Shown here in pieces: positions 47,015-57,708 of a DNA stretch of 64,000 bases (position 1 is the first letter of the stretch; the number at the start of each line of letters is the position of its first letter). Below the pieces are notes generated by a model that saw only the letters and a list, made by a program, of their open reading frames with translations, did not search any database and was not told the DNA's origin. Position numbers and translations under genes: made by a program. Source of the stretch: Platanthera guangdongensis (Eukaryota; Streptophyta; Magnoliopsida; Asparagales; Orchidaceae); contig CM077162.1 of the NCBI GenBank assembly GCA_039583875.1, positions 162,523,826 to 162,587,825 on the forward strand, given 5' to 3'.

Positions 47015-47026
47015 TGGTATCAGAGG
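47015..47026 (+). other. Primer-binding site of the plus-strand Sirevirus
   Basis: TGGTATCAGAGG, matching initiator-Met tRNA for about 11 bases, 2 nt after the LTR. Confidence 0.88.
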
Positions 47027-47061
47027 AGGTTCCTTTGGTTATGAAAGTGCAGCTAGATCTG

Positions 47062-47101
47062 ATATACTCTAGAGGGGGGGGGGGGGGTGAATAGAGTATA
47101 T
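47062..47101. other. Stem-loop near the 3' end of the minus-strand Sirevirus LTR
   Basis: ATATACTCTA (47062-47071) pairs perfectly with TAGAGTATAT (47092-47101) around a 20-nt G-tract (C-tract in the RNA) loop. Confidence 0.6.
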
Positions 47102-48099
47102 GGTGCTTGAAAACTTTTTACAACAATTGTTGTAATGTGAGTGAGCAGGGAAGTAATTATAAATCTAATTACAGAACTAAACTAATCAAAAGCTAATCAC
47201 AGAACAATCACAACTAGAAACCAAAATAAAGGCAAGCAAAACCAGATGACACAAGGAAATATAGTGGTTCCCCTAAATTTGGGTACATCCACTCTTCTAC
47301 CACCCTAGGTAGGAATCCACTGCAGGATGAGTTGATCAGGTGTCCTGGGCACCAATGAGCTTTTGATAAGATGCTCAAAAACCAAATCAGAGTTTTTTGA
47401 TCAGATGTCTTGCCACCAATGAGCTTTTGACAAGGTGCTCAAAAACCAAACTCAAACTTTTGAAGGGAGTTTGAGAAACCCTTTACAGAGATGGGGGTGA
47501 GAGAATGATGGAAGTCTTCTCTTTCTCAAACAGCTGAGAAGACTATGTGGATTGATGGTGTCAAAGCTCCCCCTGAGTCCTTGAGATCTTCAGGAAAAGA
47601 AGCTTTGCTGTAGGGTGATAGGCCTTCAAAAGTTGATCTCCAGCAAAAGATGATTTCAACAACAGCTGAAATGTTAGGTGTCTGGAGTCTTGAAATATGT
47701 TGGCCTTGAACACTTGAGACAAGAGAGATCTGAGGATTTCAGGAAGTTTGATCTCCTTGGATGTGTGTTCTTGAGAATTCTTTGAGACAGAGAATATTTT
47801 TTGTGTACTTGTTTTTCTTGTCTGTGTGTGTGTGAGAGATTCAAAAATTCTTATCTTTTATTCTCTGGTACTGAATAGAAAAGTATCCTCTGTCAAGAAT
47901 AGCCGTTGGTCTGCATTAATTGCATCCTTAATTGCAAAATGTCTTCTGGAGGAAAGTCCATAGAAATATTCCTTGAAAATCCCTTGAAACTTGGTCCAGA
48001 AATAAATGAAAACGGCTAGAAAATCTTCTGAATTAATTGCAGAATAACTCCTTAACTGATCTGAATTTGAATCGTGAAAAATCCTTGAAGTTATCTGAA

Positions 48100-48390
48100 A
48101 ACGTCGAACTGAGCTCTGCTATCGTCGAACTGAGCTCAGCGATCTGGATTTATACTGCAACAAAATATCATCGATCTGAGCTCAAAGATCGTCGAACTGA
48201 GCTCAGAGATAGAAATCCAAAGCTGAGTCAAGATCGTCGAACTGAGCTCACCGATCGTCGAATGGAGTTCGACGATATGAAGAAGTTGAGCTCAGCGATC
48301 GTCGAATGGAGTTCGACGATCTGTCGAAGTTGAGCTAGACGATCGTCGATCAGAGTTCGACGAATCGTCGTGCTGAGCTCGACGATATGA
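48100..48390. repeat. GATCGTCGAACTGAGCTC array
   Basis: About ten copies of ATCGTCGAACTGAGCTC or GATCGTCGAATGGAGTTC variants. Each is itself near-palindromic (GATCGTCGA / TCGACGATC). Confidence 0.85.
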
Positions 48391-48558
48391 CTTAGTCTCA
48401 AACTGAAAAAGTTTTGGTCTTGAGGTCAGCTTCTAAACTTAGACTTCTAACTCTTAGACTCAATTCTAATTGACCTTTAGGACTATACAGGAGGTCAAAC
48501 ATTTGTTTCCTAGAGACATAGTGATCCTGACCCAAATTAGTAATAGGGTGTTCCAACA

Positions 48559-48572
48559 ATCTCCCCCTATTT
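48559..48572 (-). other. Polypurine tract of the minus-strand Sirevirus
   Basis: AAATAGGGGGAGAT on the minus strand, directly before the LTR start. Confidence 0.88.
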
Positions 48573-48919
48573 GGGTTAGGATTACTATTTACAGAGTTTG
48601 GAAAAACTTAAATAACATACAAGCAGCAAAACAGAAAAGCAACAAGCTAGACATTGCAGAACCACAGATATATATATATATCATCCCAGATAATAATTGG
48701 AGTGATTGTCACCTTACATTGTCATTTCCTTTCCTTGCCCTTAACAAGTTTGATTTCTCTGTTGGGATTGAGGGCTTCCTTCTTTGATCTAGTATCATCT
48801 GCTGCACCTAAAGTGGTTTGCTGTTTGGGCCTGGGAACTACAGCTTCAGGATGCAGTTCCATGTACCTGTCAGAATCAAAAAAACTGCTTGATGCATATT
48901 TTTCCAACTCTTTCTTTCT
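48573..48919. other. Spacer between the Sirevirus 3' ORF and the polypurine tract
   Basis: No open frame on the element's strand longer than about 60 codons and no conserved motif seen. A TA repeat is at 48667-48680. Confidence 0.5.
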
Positions 48920-51308
48920 TTATTCAGACATTGTAGAGATGTTAGATGAGTCTCTTCCTTGCTCTTTAGCTTTCTTGATCCGATCCAGTGCAGCAAGTTC
49001 TTTCATCCTTGCAGTCCAAGTAGCTGGATTATTCTCAGGGTCCTCAAAAGGTACTGGTGGCTCATATCTGTTAGAAGGATTGTCCTGAGGAGGCCTGGAT
49101 GAAACAGTTTCCTTTAATTTATAGGAAAAAGGACCAGAGGTGGTGTCAGATGAAATTTGTCCTTCCCTGGAGTATAGGTGTTGCCTTGAGTATCCTTTAG
49201 AGTAAACTTGGACTTCTCTTTGATTGCCTCTGTATCCTCCTCTCCTGGATTGAGAACCCCTGGATTGACTTCCCCTATGGTAGCATCTAGCATGTGGCTG
49301 ATAGGGGGTTTGGCTTCTAGCAGGGGGTTGAGCAGCAGAACTTCCATCTGCACCTGCATCAAGAGGAGGTGGTGGAGGAGGATGAGAATATTGGAATTGT
49401 GAAGAACCCTTTTCATATTTCCTTTTCTTTTTCATTGCTTTGAGTTGATTCTTAGAGTACTGCATCCAGTGCTCAGTGATAGGGCAATCATGAAGAATGT
49501 AGTATGGTATGTCATTGTTATCCTTGACCTTGGCAGGAGGTACTCTCTTCATGGCTTTGCTCCTTGCCTTTCTTTTCCTGGCAATGGTAGCAGAAGAATC
49601 ATCAGAGTCTGTTCTGTACTCATCACTTTCAGAACTCTGATCATCATACAGGGCATCAATTTTCTTCATCAAATCTTTCTTGAGCTGTATAGAAGAAGAT
49701 GAGGCAGCAGAGGGTGTAGCAGCAGAAGTTGAAGCAGTAACGGTAGTGACAACAGCAGATACAGAAGTTGTTGCAACAGATAGTGAAGGTGTGGCAGTTG
49801 AAATAGAAACAGTAACAACAACAGCAGATACTACAGGTTCTGGAGAAGTGACAACAGCAGCAACAACAGTTTCACTAACAACAACATCAACAGTAGAGAT
49901 ATCATTAGAAAATGCAGAAGGCTCAAACTCAGGTGCCTCTGTCATAAGGATCTCCTTATAAATTGGGTCATCAGCAGTATCAGCAATATTATCAACATAA
50001 TTTTCAGCAGCAGGAGGGGCAGCAACATCAGAAACAACAGCAATGCTTTCAGCAGAAGTGGCAGCAGCATACACTGAGTAGACAAATGAGGTGATGATGC
50101 TGGGGTCATAGCAGGAGAATGACACAAGGGCCTTGGACAGATCCTCTGGGGGCTGGATAGCAATTGTCTCTGGCAGACATCTGAAATATGTAGAATCAAA
50201 TTCTGAGAGCAAAGACCTGAGGTCTATTGCAAAGACTGCAGCAGGAGGAACTGGATCTTGAGACACAGCAGCAGGAGCAGCAGTAACAGGAACTGAAGAA
50301 ACATCAATAGCAGCAGCAGCAGACAGACTCACTTCATAGGGCATCTCCCCCTGCCTAGATTCAGACAAGGCTGGATCAAGGCATACTGCTGAAGGGGCTG
50401 CCTGAGGGAATAGAGAGGAGAGCCTGGCAGAAAGGGCTGCCACTGACAGAAGTAATGGAGCCAAGGAGGTCTCCAAAAGAAGAGATAGCCTGAGGGCTAG
50501 CAATTCATACAGCCTGTCAGCAAGGGCTGGAATGTCTACTTGCTCAGTAGTGACTGGAGCAGACGTAGAGGATGGAGGTGTAGCTGTTGGTGAGGGTAGT
50601 GGAGAGCTGGTGAATGGGGGAAGAGATGGCTGAGGTGTGGGTAAGGTGGATATGGAGGACAGTGGGATGGAGATAGATGGGGTGAAGCTGGGTTGGTCAA
50701 TGATCTCTTGTAGAAGATCTTGATAAGATGTTGAGGATGAGGGTAGCTCAGGAGGAGAGGATGGTGAATCATCCATGAAGGAATCATCAATGAGTGTGAA
50801 GGAGGGAATGGAGGGTGATGAAGTGGCAATGTCTGTTGGAGGGTAGGTGAATAATGGATGGAATTGGTCCTCTGTGGTTGGAAGAGTGGGGATTGGAGAT
50901 GGTGTGGATGTTGGAGAGGGGCTGGAGATGATGATGGTGGATGGAGTTTGAGTGGTAGATGGTATGGGAAGAGATGGAATTAGAGGAGGAGGAGGAGAAA
51001 CATCAACAGGCAGGTCATCTGCAGGGGCAGAGACCTGTGGGGAAGTGACTCTGAGAGTCCTTGTGCCTGAAGGAGTGCTTGCGGAGGGCCTGCTGGGCTT
51101 GATGATTTGTCTGTCCCATTTACCAAACAGGGCACAAGATAGTCTCTTGGATGCATTGATGTGGATTCCAGAAGAGACCAGCAATGCAGGGCACCTATTC
51201 TGCAGAAACACCCCTAGAATTCTTCCAAAGTTTACAAAACTTTTATTGATCTTCTTCTTAATGAGGTCAAAGAATACCTCTCCCCAATTCAGATTCTTCC
51301 TGTCTACT
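48920..51308 (-). CDS. Sirevirus envelope-position ORF, C-terminal part
   Basis: This is the larger part of an ORF cut by element C; the first part is 61389-60849. Excluding the duplicated CTACT (51304-51308), the two parts total 2925 nt (974 codons plus stop), and the frame carries across the target site. This part opens with a conserved-looking segment (NLNWGEVFFDLI, NFGRILGVFLQNRCP), then a long Pro/Ser/Thr/Ala-rich middle, an acidic patch (SSESDEYRTDSDD), a basic stretch (RKRKARSKAMKR) and an Arg/Gly/Ser/Gln-rich tail (SRGSQSRRGGYRGNQ). I see no convincing membrane segment. The low complexity and RG tail look more like an RNA-binding or scaffold protein than a surface glycoprotein; that is inference. 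The upstream codons shown from 51388 belong to LTR sequence of element C, not to this ORF. Confidence 0.75.
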
Positions 51309-53629
51309 TGTAACGCCCAAAAACTCAAAGGGAGCAAAGGGGGGGGGGGGACGTTTTGGGCCAGTTTGGGTTCTGGCTGCAGGCACACGGCCTAGGACAC
51401 GGGCGTGTCCCAGGGCGTGTCAAGCCTGTGTCGACACTAAGGAGGGAAGTCGACACTTTGGTCTCGACATTGTGTCGATACTGGGCACACGGCCTGCGAC
51501 ACGGGCGTGTCGCAGGGCGTGTCGACCCGTGTCGACACTTAGCCGTGAAGTCGACACTGTGCTTTGACGAAGTGTCGAGACATGGCACACGGCCTGCGAC
51601 ACGGGCGTGTCGCAGGGCGTGTCGACCCATGTCGACACTTAGCCGCGAAGTCGACACTTTGGTCTCGACACTGTGTCGAGACAAGGTACACGGCCTAGGA
51701 CACGGGCGTGTCCAAGGCCATGTCAGTAGGTCGACGATCTTCGCTCGACGAAGTGTCGAGTGTCGAGACCGTGTACACGGCCTGGGGTCCAGGCATGTTG
51801 AGGTGACACGGGTAGGGACACAGACGTGTCCTAGAACCCGTGCAGTGCTCGGGTTGTTTTCGGGGGAAAACGATGGGGCTACACGGCCGGCCACACGGCT
51901 GTGTCAGGTGGAACACGGGCGTGTCAGCTCGAACACGGGCGTGTTCGATACCCGTGTGAGGTTCCAGGTGATTCAATTTTGACGGCGAATGAGGCACACG
52001 GCCCTGGACACGGGCGTGTGCCAAGCCGTGTTCGGTCCAGATTGGGCATTTCAGTCCCGAATCAAAGCCGTTCGTTTCCTTATTTTGAGATCCAACGGGT
52101 GGGGGTTGTTCCTGAAGGGATATACCCGGGATTGGACTTAGAAAACCCTCACTTTTCATAACTTGTTATCTTTCTAAAAGTTTAGAGAGAGGGGAGAGCT
52201 AAGGAAGGAAGGAGAAGCTAGATCCCGCCATTGGAGGAGCTTCGGAGCTCCAAATCGCGAGCCGACTCCGGATCCACGGAGGCAAAGCTAGTGCGGTGCT
52301 TTTCATCCGATTACTTTTCAATGGCGCCAAAGAGGAACGCTAGGGTAACGATCCTCATCTTGAGCATGAGTAGCTCTCTTTCTTTGCATAGGAAGCCCGC
52401 TCTCGCGAGTTTGCGGAGAGTTGGAGGCGTTCCTTCGGGTAGATATGTGAAGTACCCGTTGTTTAGAGTCTGTAAGCGAGAACGGACATAGGCATGATGT
52501 GTGAAGCCTACCCGGACATGTTGGTTTGGATCGGTGATGTTGCATTGCATAATGCCGGAGAAGACTCCACACTATGGATTGTTTTTCGGGTTTTCTACGC
52601 GGTAGATTGCAGCAGGGAGCCTTGGGGACTAACCCAAAGGTGCACCCGAAAAATTGGGCGGATACGAGATCTTGCCAACTTGGTGGCCTGAGAGCCAACT
52701 TGAACATAACCGGGTTATGTGAATTGTGATGGAAGTGGGACTCGGTGGAAGTTTGACCCGCGCAAATGGCTTAAATTGTCGTTGCGATGTGAGCACGGGT
52801 TATATGGAACCGTACCCGTTCTATGTCGTTCGGTTAAAGAGACCTAAAGGCACGTGACACTTACCGTTGGCATAGATTAGGGTCTTCGGCGGTCAATGGC
52901 TTAAATTGTCGTGACCCAGGCCAAGAAGACAAATTGCTCATAGGTTTGGCCGTCTAAGTGGCGGTGGTGAGTCCGGAATGTCTATGGCTTTAATTGACGT
53001 GACATCGACCGGTTCACCAAGAATGTGCCCTGAGAGCACGGGGCGTGTGGCCGTGCGAGCCAACGTCTGTGATGAAATGGCTATATATATTTATTGCTCG
53101 CTTATGCAAATGAAATGCAGGGAAGGAGCATCGCCGCCCCGAGTTAGGGGCGAGATCGTTATAATTTGGTCAGCATTGCTGACCGTTGCCTTGTTTTGCC
53201 ACCGTGCGGTGGTTTGTTGCTTGCAGGTGCAGCTGGACCAAGCGGTCAATAGCGGGCTAAAGCCCTTTTTGCGAAGCCGGCCCTCGAAGGCCCAAATGGA
53301 AGTGTTTACTGTTTTATTCATGTATGACCGGCCTGCGTGCCGTGGTTTGTAAAATATGTAATATCAAGTGAAACATTTTGTAAAGCCTTAAGGCTTATTT
53401 TGGGTATTTTGTATAACATTCCTAATTTGTATTAGTGGACATTCGTGCTTGTATGCTGGGTTCTTTGTCACAACTTTTATAAACTTCTTCCGCTAGAATG
53501 CTCTGTGTAGGACGTTGAGATTGGTTGGATGGTTTCCATAAGTAACCACCCAGTCTGTCTGTGGTATATGGCGTCGGGCCCCGGCCGGACCTACTGCTAT
53601 ATGCTATGCGACGGATAGTGGGTGTTACA
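51309..53629 (+). repeat. 5' LTR of element C
   Basis: It starts TGTAACGCCC and ends GGTGTTACA. ACACGGGCGTGT modules and GTCGACACT repeats lie at 51383-52035. A G-run is at 51341-51350. Confidence 0.95.
51383..52035. repeat. ACACGGGCGTGT and GTCGACACT module array
   Basis: At least eight ACACGGGCGTGT units, most flanked by CACACGGCCT on the left and CAGGGCGTGTC on the right, alternate with GTGTCGACACTTAGCCG units. The 3' LTR has the same array with one extra copy of a 20-bp unit near 59140. Confidence 0.88.
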
Positions 53630-53632
53630 ATT

Positions 53633-53644
53633 TGGTATCAGACT
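53633..53644 (+). other. Primer-binding site of element C
   Basis: TGGTATCAGACT, 3 nt after the LTR end. Confidence 0.85.
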
Positions 53645-53853
53645 ACTGGTTTTGGTCGGGCTTACACTGAATTCGTGGGTGAATTCTTTTTAAGGGGTGG
53701 TGAGCACATTGTGTGCATCATCGTTATAATGGTAAAAGAACCCATGAATGTCCACTTAGGAATGAAAATACTCGTGTTTGGGGAACCTGCGTGTTCCTAT
53801 AATTGCTGTTTGCAATTTATTTGGTCGCTTAACGGTGTTTTGTACCACTATAG

Positions 53854-55008
53854 GTGACCAGAAGTTGTGTTGGGCCGTCAGAACGCCGAGTTTCTGAGGC
53901 TAGTAGTGCACTGGATGTTGCTCCTGCAACACCTCTGTCGGCTGAGAATATTCGATTGGTGGCTGAAGCGGTGTTGGCCGTGATAAATGCGCAGCCTGCA
54001 AGGCAAGCGCAGCAGCCCGCCCCTGTGATGGAGCAAGAACCTCTGCAAGAGGCTGAGCCGAGGAGAGTGGAGCAAGTGGTTGTGGAACCGGTAGTGCCAA
54101 GGAGGGCAACTGAGAGGCAGCTTAAGCATGTAATGAGCTTTAACCCTCCGTTATTCTCGGGGTTGGGAACCCCATCTCAGGCTGAAGACTGGCTCTCCAG
54201 GGTGAAGAGAGTCATGACAGCGACGAAGACGGAGGAGTGGCAAATGACCACCATCGCTACGTTCCTTCTGGACGGTGAAGCGAGGATGTGGTGGGAAGGA
54301 TTGGAGCTGCATCATTTGAGGGGTAGACAACTGATAGACGTTACGATGGAAGAGTTCTCGGGATTGTTCTTAGCAAGATACCTCTCTTCTACTCAGAGGA
54401 TTTCGATGGAGAATGAATTTCTGAAGTTGGTTCAGGGTGAGAAGAGCGTGGATGAATATCTCCATGAGTTCACTCGTTTGAGTCGTTATGCTAGCTCCAC
54501 CATCATGGATGAGGAGCGCAAGACTAATCGCTTTTATGAAGGCTTGAGGGATGAGTTGAGACTACTGCTTTCGGGGCCGATGACGCAGGGTTTCTTAACC
54601 TTGGTCAATACTGCCCGGTCCTTGGAGAAGGACATGAAAAATGTACAAGCAAAGAAAAGCTTGGGTGAGAAGAAATCTGAATTCAAAGTGCCGACTACTT
54701 CAAAGTCCGGCTATCGGAGGGCTTTCAAGAAGCATAGGACTTCGGGTCCAGCTCCTTCTGGTGCTTCTGGGGCGACTATGAGTCGGACCCCGGGCGCGTG
54801 TTTTACATGCGGAAAGACGGGGCATTTTGCCCGTGATTGTTGGAGCGGACGTCCTAAGAACGAGAGAATGCCGGGAGCTACTTATGAAGAGAAGGGAAAG
54901 GCGGTGGAGTCGACCGCATCCCACTATACTCCGGCCCAACCAAGGGTGTACAATCTTGGCCAACAGGAGGCCATCAAACAAGCTGATGTGGTGACATGTA
55001 CGGTTTAA
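53854..55008 (+). CDS. Element C gag
   Basis: An open frame of 384 codons. Residues about 85-270 are the retrotransposon gag (capsid) domain: FNPPLFSGLGTPSQAEDWL, MWWEGLEL, RYLSSTQR and FYEGLRDELRLLLSG. A CCHC knuckle, CFTCGKTGHFARDC, lies at about residue 314 (near 54800). The frame has no ATG at its beginning: a TAG stands at 53851-53853 and the first codon is GTG. Either the original ATG has mutated or the 5' end comes from a spliced leader (see findings). The product would form the capsid and package RNA. It ends at TAA 55006, before the protease. Confidence 0.85.
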   Translation: MTRSCVGPSERRVSEASSALDVAPATPLSAENIRLVAEAVLAVINAQPARQAQQPAPVMEQEPLQEAEPRRVEQVVVEPVVPRRATERQLKHVMSFNPPLFSGLGTPSQAEDWLSRVKRVMTATKTEEWQMTTIATFLLDGEARMWWEGLELHHLRGRQLIDVTMEEFSGLFLARYLSSTQRISMENEFLKLVQGEKSVDEYLHEFTRLSRYASSTIMDEERKTNRFYEGLRDELRLLLSGPMTQGFLTLVNTARSLEKDMKNVQAKKSLGEKKSEFKVPTTSKSGYRRAFKKHRTSGPAPSGASGATMSRTPGACFTCGKTGHFARDCWSGRPKNERMPGATYEEKGKAVESTASHYTPAQPRVYNLGQQEAIKQADVVTCTV

Positions 55009-55073
55009 TATATAACAAGTCAATTTCTTTAAATACTTATTATGCACATGTTACCTTACCACTGCTTGTTTAG

Positions 55074-55561
55074 GATTTGTATTGATTTGTGAAAATCTGG
55101 CACGAGCACTCTTCGATATGGGAGTGTCACACTCCTTCTTGTCCGAAGGATTTATATCACGCATCGGAGTCCCTTCTTCGATGGCAAAGGATAATTTGGA
55201 AGTGTTATTGCCCAATGGGTATTCGATGCGAGCGGATAGGATCTGCAATGTTAAGATTCGTATTGGGGAGCAGGAGTTTGACCTGCGGGCGTCTTTACTT
55301 CCGTTTATGGAGTTAGACGTCATTTTTGGCATGGACTGGCTCTCGGAGCAGCAAGCCCATATAGATTGCGGTAGCAAGGAAGTCAAGCTGGGAGCAAGTC
55401 GCGAGACGACTTTTACGGGCTTAAAGGGGTCGAGCAAGACGTTGATGTCTACTCTTCAGGTTGTGAAGGCGGTTCGTGCCGGAGTAGAACTGTTCTTTAC
55501 ACTAGTGGAGGTTGCAAAGCTGAAGCCCGCGTTGGATTGTATTTCACTGGTATCGGAATAA
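55074..55561 (+). pseudogene. Element C protease
   Basis: ARALFDMGVSHSFLS contains the protease active site, but the Thr of D-T-G is Met (ATG instead of ACG), which should cripple it. The flap region and VIFGMDWLSEQQAHIDC are present and normal. It is separated from gag by about 65 bp with a stop. A TAA at 55559-55561 separates it from RT, where related elements read straight through (the next residues, [10 protein letters not shown], are the usual linker). Confidence 0.85.
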
Positions 55562-55567
55562 CCTGAT

Positions 55568-57238
55568 GTGTTCCCCGCAGATCTTCCTGGAGCCCCGCCT
55601 CAGTGGGAGATAGATTTTACGATCGAGCTAGTGCCAGGTGCAAAGCCTGTGTCACGATCTCCGTATCGTCTAGCGCCTAAGGAAATGGCGGAGCTGAAAG
55701 TTCAACTGCAAGAGTTGTTGGAGCAAGGCTATGTGCGCCCGAGTTCTTCGCCTTGGAGCGCACCGGTCCTCTTTGTTAAGAAGAAGGACGGAAGCTTGAG
55801 GCTATGTATTGATTATCGGGAGCTCAACAAGCTGACGGAGAAGAACAAGTACCCGATCCCTCGGATTGATGATCTCTTTGATCAGTTAGTCGGGTCGACG
55901 GTGTACTCGAAGTTGGATCTCAAGGCTGGGTACTATCAGCTGCGAATAAGGGAGAGTGATATCCCGAAGACAGCGTTTAGTACGAGATACGGGCATTATG
56001 AGTTTACGGTCATGCCGTTTGGGCTGACAAATGCGCCGTCAGTGTTCATGGATTTGATGAACAGGACTTTCAGGGAGTACTTGGACCATTTCGTGATCGT
56101 CTTCATCGACGATATTTTGGTGTACTCGCAAAGTGAGGAAGATCACTTCAAGCATCTTCATTTGGTGTTGGAGACGCTAAGGAGAAATCAGTTGTATGCC
56201 AAGTTCTCGAAGTGCGAGTTTTGGCTATCCTCAGTGGCGTTCCTCGGGCATATAGTGAGTGGAGAGGGTATTGCTGTGGATCCGGCGAAGATTGTTGCGA
56301 TACGGGAGTGGCCTGAGCTTGCTACTGTAGCGGAAGTCCGGAGTTTTCTGGGGCTTGCCGGCTATTATAGGCACTTCGTAGAGAACTTCTCGCGGATAGC
56401 GTTATCTCTCACTACTTTGACGAGGAAGGAGCATAAGTTCGTCAGGACGTCGGAGTGCGCACGAGCTTTTGAGGAGTTGAAGTGTCGGTTGACCACAGCA
56501 CCTGTGCTGAGTTCGCCATGTAGAACCGAAGGCTATGAGATTTATAGTGATGCTTCGGGCAGCGGTTTGGGTTGCGTGCTACTGCAACACGGAAGTGTAA
56601 TAGCTTATGGCTCGAGACAGCTAAAAGTGCATGAGAGGAATTATCCGGTCCATGACTTGGAGTTAGCGGCCGTGATTTTTGCCTTGAAGCTGTGGAGACA
56701 CTATTTGTACGGTGTGAAGATTGATATCTACACCGATCACAAGAGTCTGAAGTATCTTATTGATCAGAAGGATCTGAATATGCGGCAGCGTAGATGGATG
56801 GAGTTCCTGGGGGACTATACATTCAAGATCCACTATGTTCCTGACAAAGGAAATGCGGTTGCGGACGCGCTGAGTCGCCGAGCCCCAGCTCAAGCCCATT
56901 GGCTATCGGTGTATGATGAGCGGTTGGTGCGAGAGTTGGAGGCGTTGGAGATTGTTTGTGTGGACAGACAATCAAGTACTGAAGCAGTTTTGAATTGGAC
57001 TGAAGTCCAATATGACCTGGCTGATCGTATTCGGCAGGCTTTGGATATGGATGCTCATATGAAGCAGTTCATGGTAGAGGCTCTGGATGGGTCAAATTCC
57101 CAATTCGTCGTGGAGGACGGATTACTTTGGAAAGACGGTCGTCTGTGCGTCCCAAGTGTGGGTAATTTACGGGTGGAGTTGTTGTACGAGGCACACCATA
57201 CCAAGTACTCGATTCACCCGGGGAGCACGAAGATGTAA
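55568..57238 (+). CDS. Element C reverse transcriptase, RNase H and integrase zinc domain
   Basis: A 556-residue open frame. RT has [45 protein letters not shown] and FIDDILVYS with both catalytic Asps (about residues 40-210); the thumb has [11 protein letters not shown]. RNase H has [14 protein letters not shown], the VHDLELAAV Glu region, and [10 protein letters not shown]. The frame ends in the integrase zinc finger ([14 protein letters not shown]) at a TAA, 57236-57238. It would copy the RNA to cDNA. All catalytic residues that I can check are intact. Confidence 0.92.
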   Translation: MFPADLPGAPPQWEIDFTIELVPGAKPVSRSPYRLAPKEMAELKVQLQELLEQGYVRPSSSPWSAPVLFVKKKDGSLRLCIDYRELNKLTEKNKYPIPRIDDLFDQLVGSTVYSKLDLKAGYYQLRIRESDIPKTAFSTRYGHYEFTVMPFGLTNAPSVFMDLMNRTFREYLDHFVIVFIDDILVYSQSEEDHFKHLHLVLETLRRNQLYAKFSKCEFWLSSVAFLGHIVSGEGIAVDPAKIVAIREWPELATVAEVRSFLGLAGYYRHFVENFSRIALSLTTLTRKEHKFVRTSECARAFEELKCRLTTAPVLSSPCRTEGYEIYSDASGSGLGCVLLQHGSVIAYGSRQLKVHERNYPVHDLELAAVIFALKLWRHYLYGVKIDIYTDHKSLKYLIDQKDLNMRQRRWMEFLGDYTFKIHYVPDKGNAVADALSRRAPAQAHWLSVYDERLVRELEALEIVCVDRQSSTEAVLNWTEVQYDLADRIRQALDMDAHMKQFMVEALDGSNSQFVVEDGLLWKDGRLCVPSVGNLRVELLYEAHHTKYSIHPGSTKM

Positions 57239-57708
57239 CGTGATGTAAAGAAACTGTTTTGGTGGCCGGGTTTAAAGAAGGATGTGGCGCTATACGTAGC
57301 AAAGTGCCAAACTTGCGCCTTGGTAAAGGCGGAGTGCCAAAAGCCGGGAGGATTTCTTAAGTCCTTGCCTATTCCGGAGTAGAAATTTGACGACATCTCT
57401 ATGGACTTTGTGCACAGTTTTCCAAGGTCGCAAAAGGGGAACGACGCCATTTGGGTGGTTGTTGATCGATTAATGAAGGTGTCACATTTTATTTCGCATA
57501 GGAAGGATGATCCGGTGGAGAAGCTGGCAAAGATTTATGTGGATAACATAGTACGGCTTCATGGTGTGCCCCGCAGCATCGTGAGTGACCGAGATGGGCG
57601 GTTCACGTCCAATGATTAGAGGCTTGTGCATCAAATGTTGGGAACAAAGCTGAAATTCAGCACAGCCTTCCATCCACAAACGAATGGGCAGACCGAGAGG
57701 ATAGAACC
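57239..57708 (+). pseudogene. Element C integrase core, interrupted
   Basis: The same frame continues after the TAA with LFWWPGLKKDV, CQTCALVKAECQ (end of the zinc finger), MDFVHSFPRSQ (first catalytic Asp) and SIVSDRDGRFTSND (second). Two TAG codons (57380-57382, 57617-57619) stand where element D has TGG. A frameshift follows near 57695. Confidence 0.88.

Larger units (their letters stand above)
47042..48558 (-). repeat. 3' LTR of the minus-strand Sirevirus
   Basis: On the minus strand it starts TGTTGGAACACC at 48558 and ends GCACTTTCA at 47042, 1517 bp. It contains the G-tract (47072-47087), the GATCAG.TG blocks and the GATCGTCGAACTGAGCTC array at 48100-48390. Confidence 0.9.

Noticed and set aside
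48654..49088. Plus-strand open frames over the Sirevirus 3' ORF (48654-49088, 49680-49961, 50952-51395)
   Set aside because: They are shadows of the long minus-strand ORF with its repetitive Ser/Ala/Pro codons.
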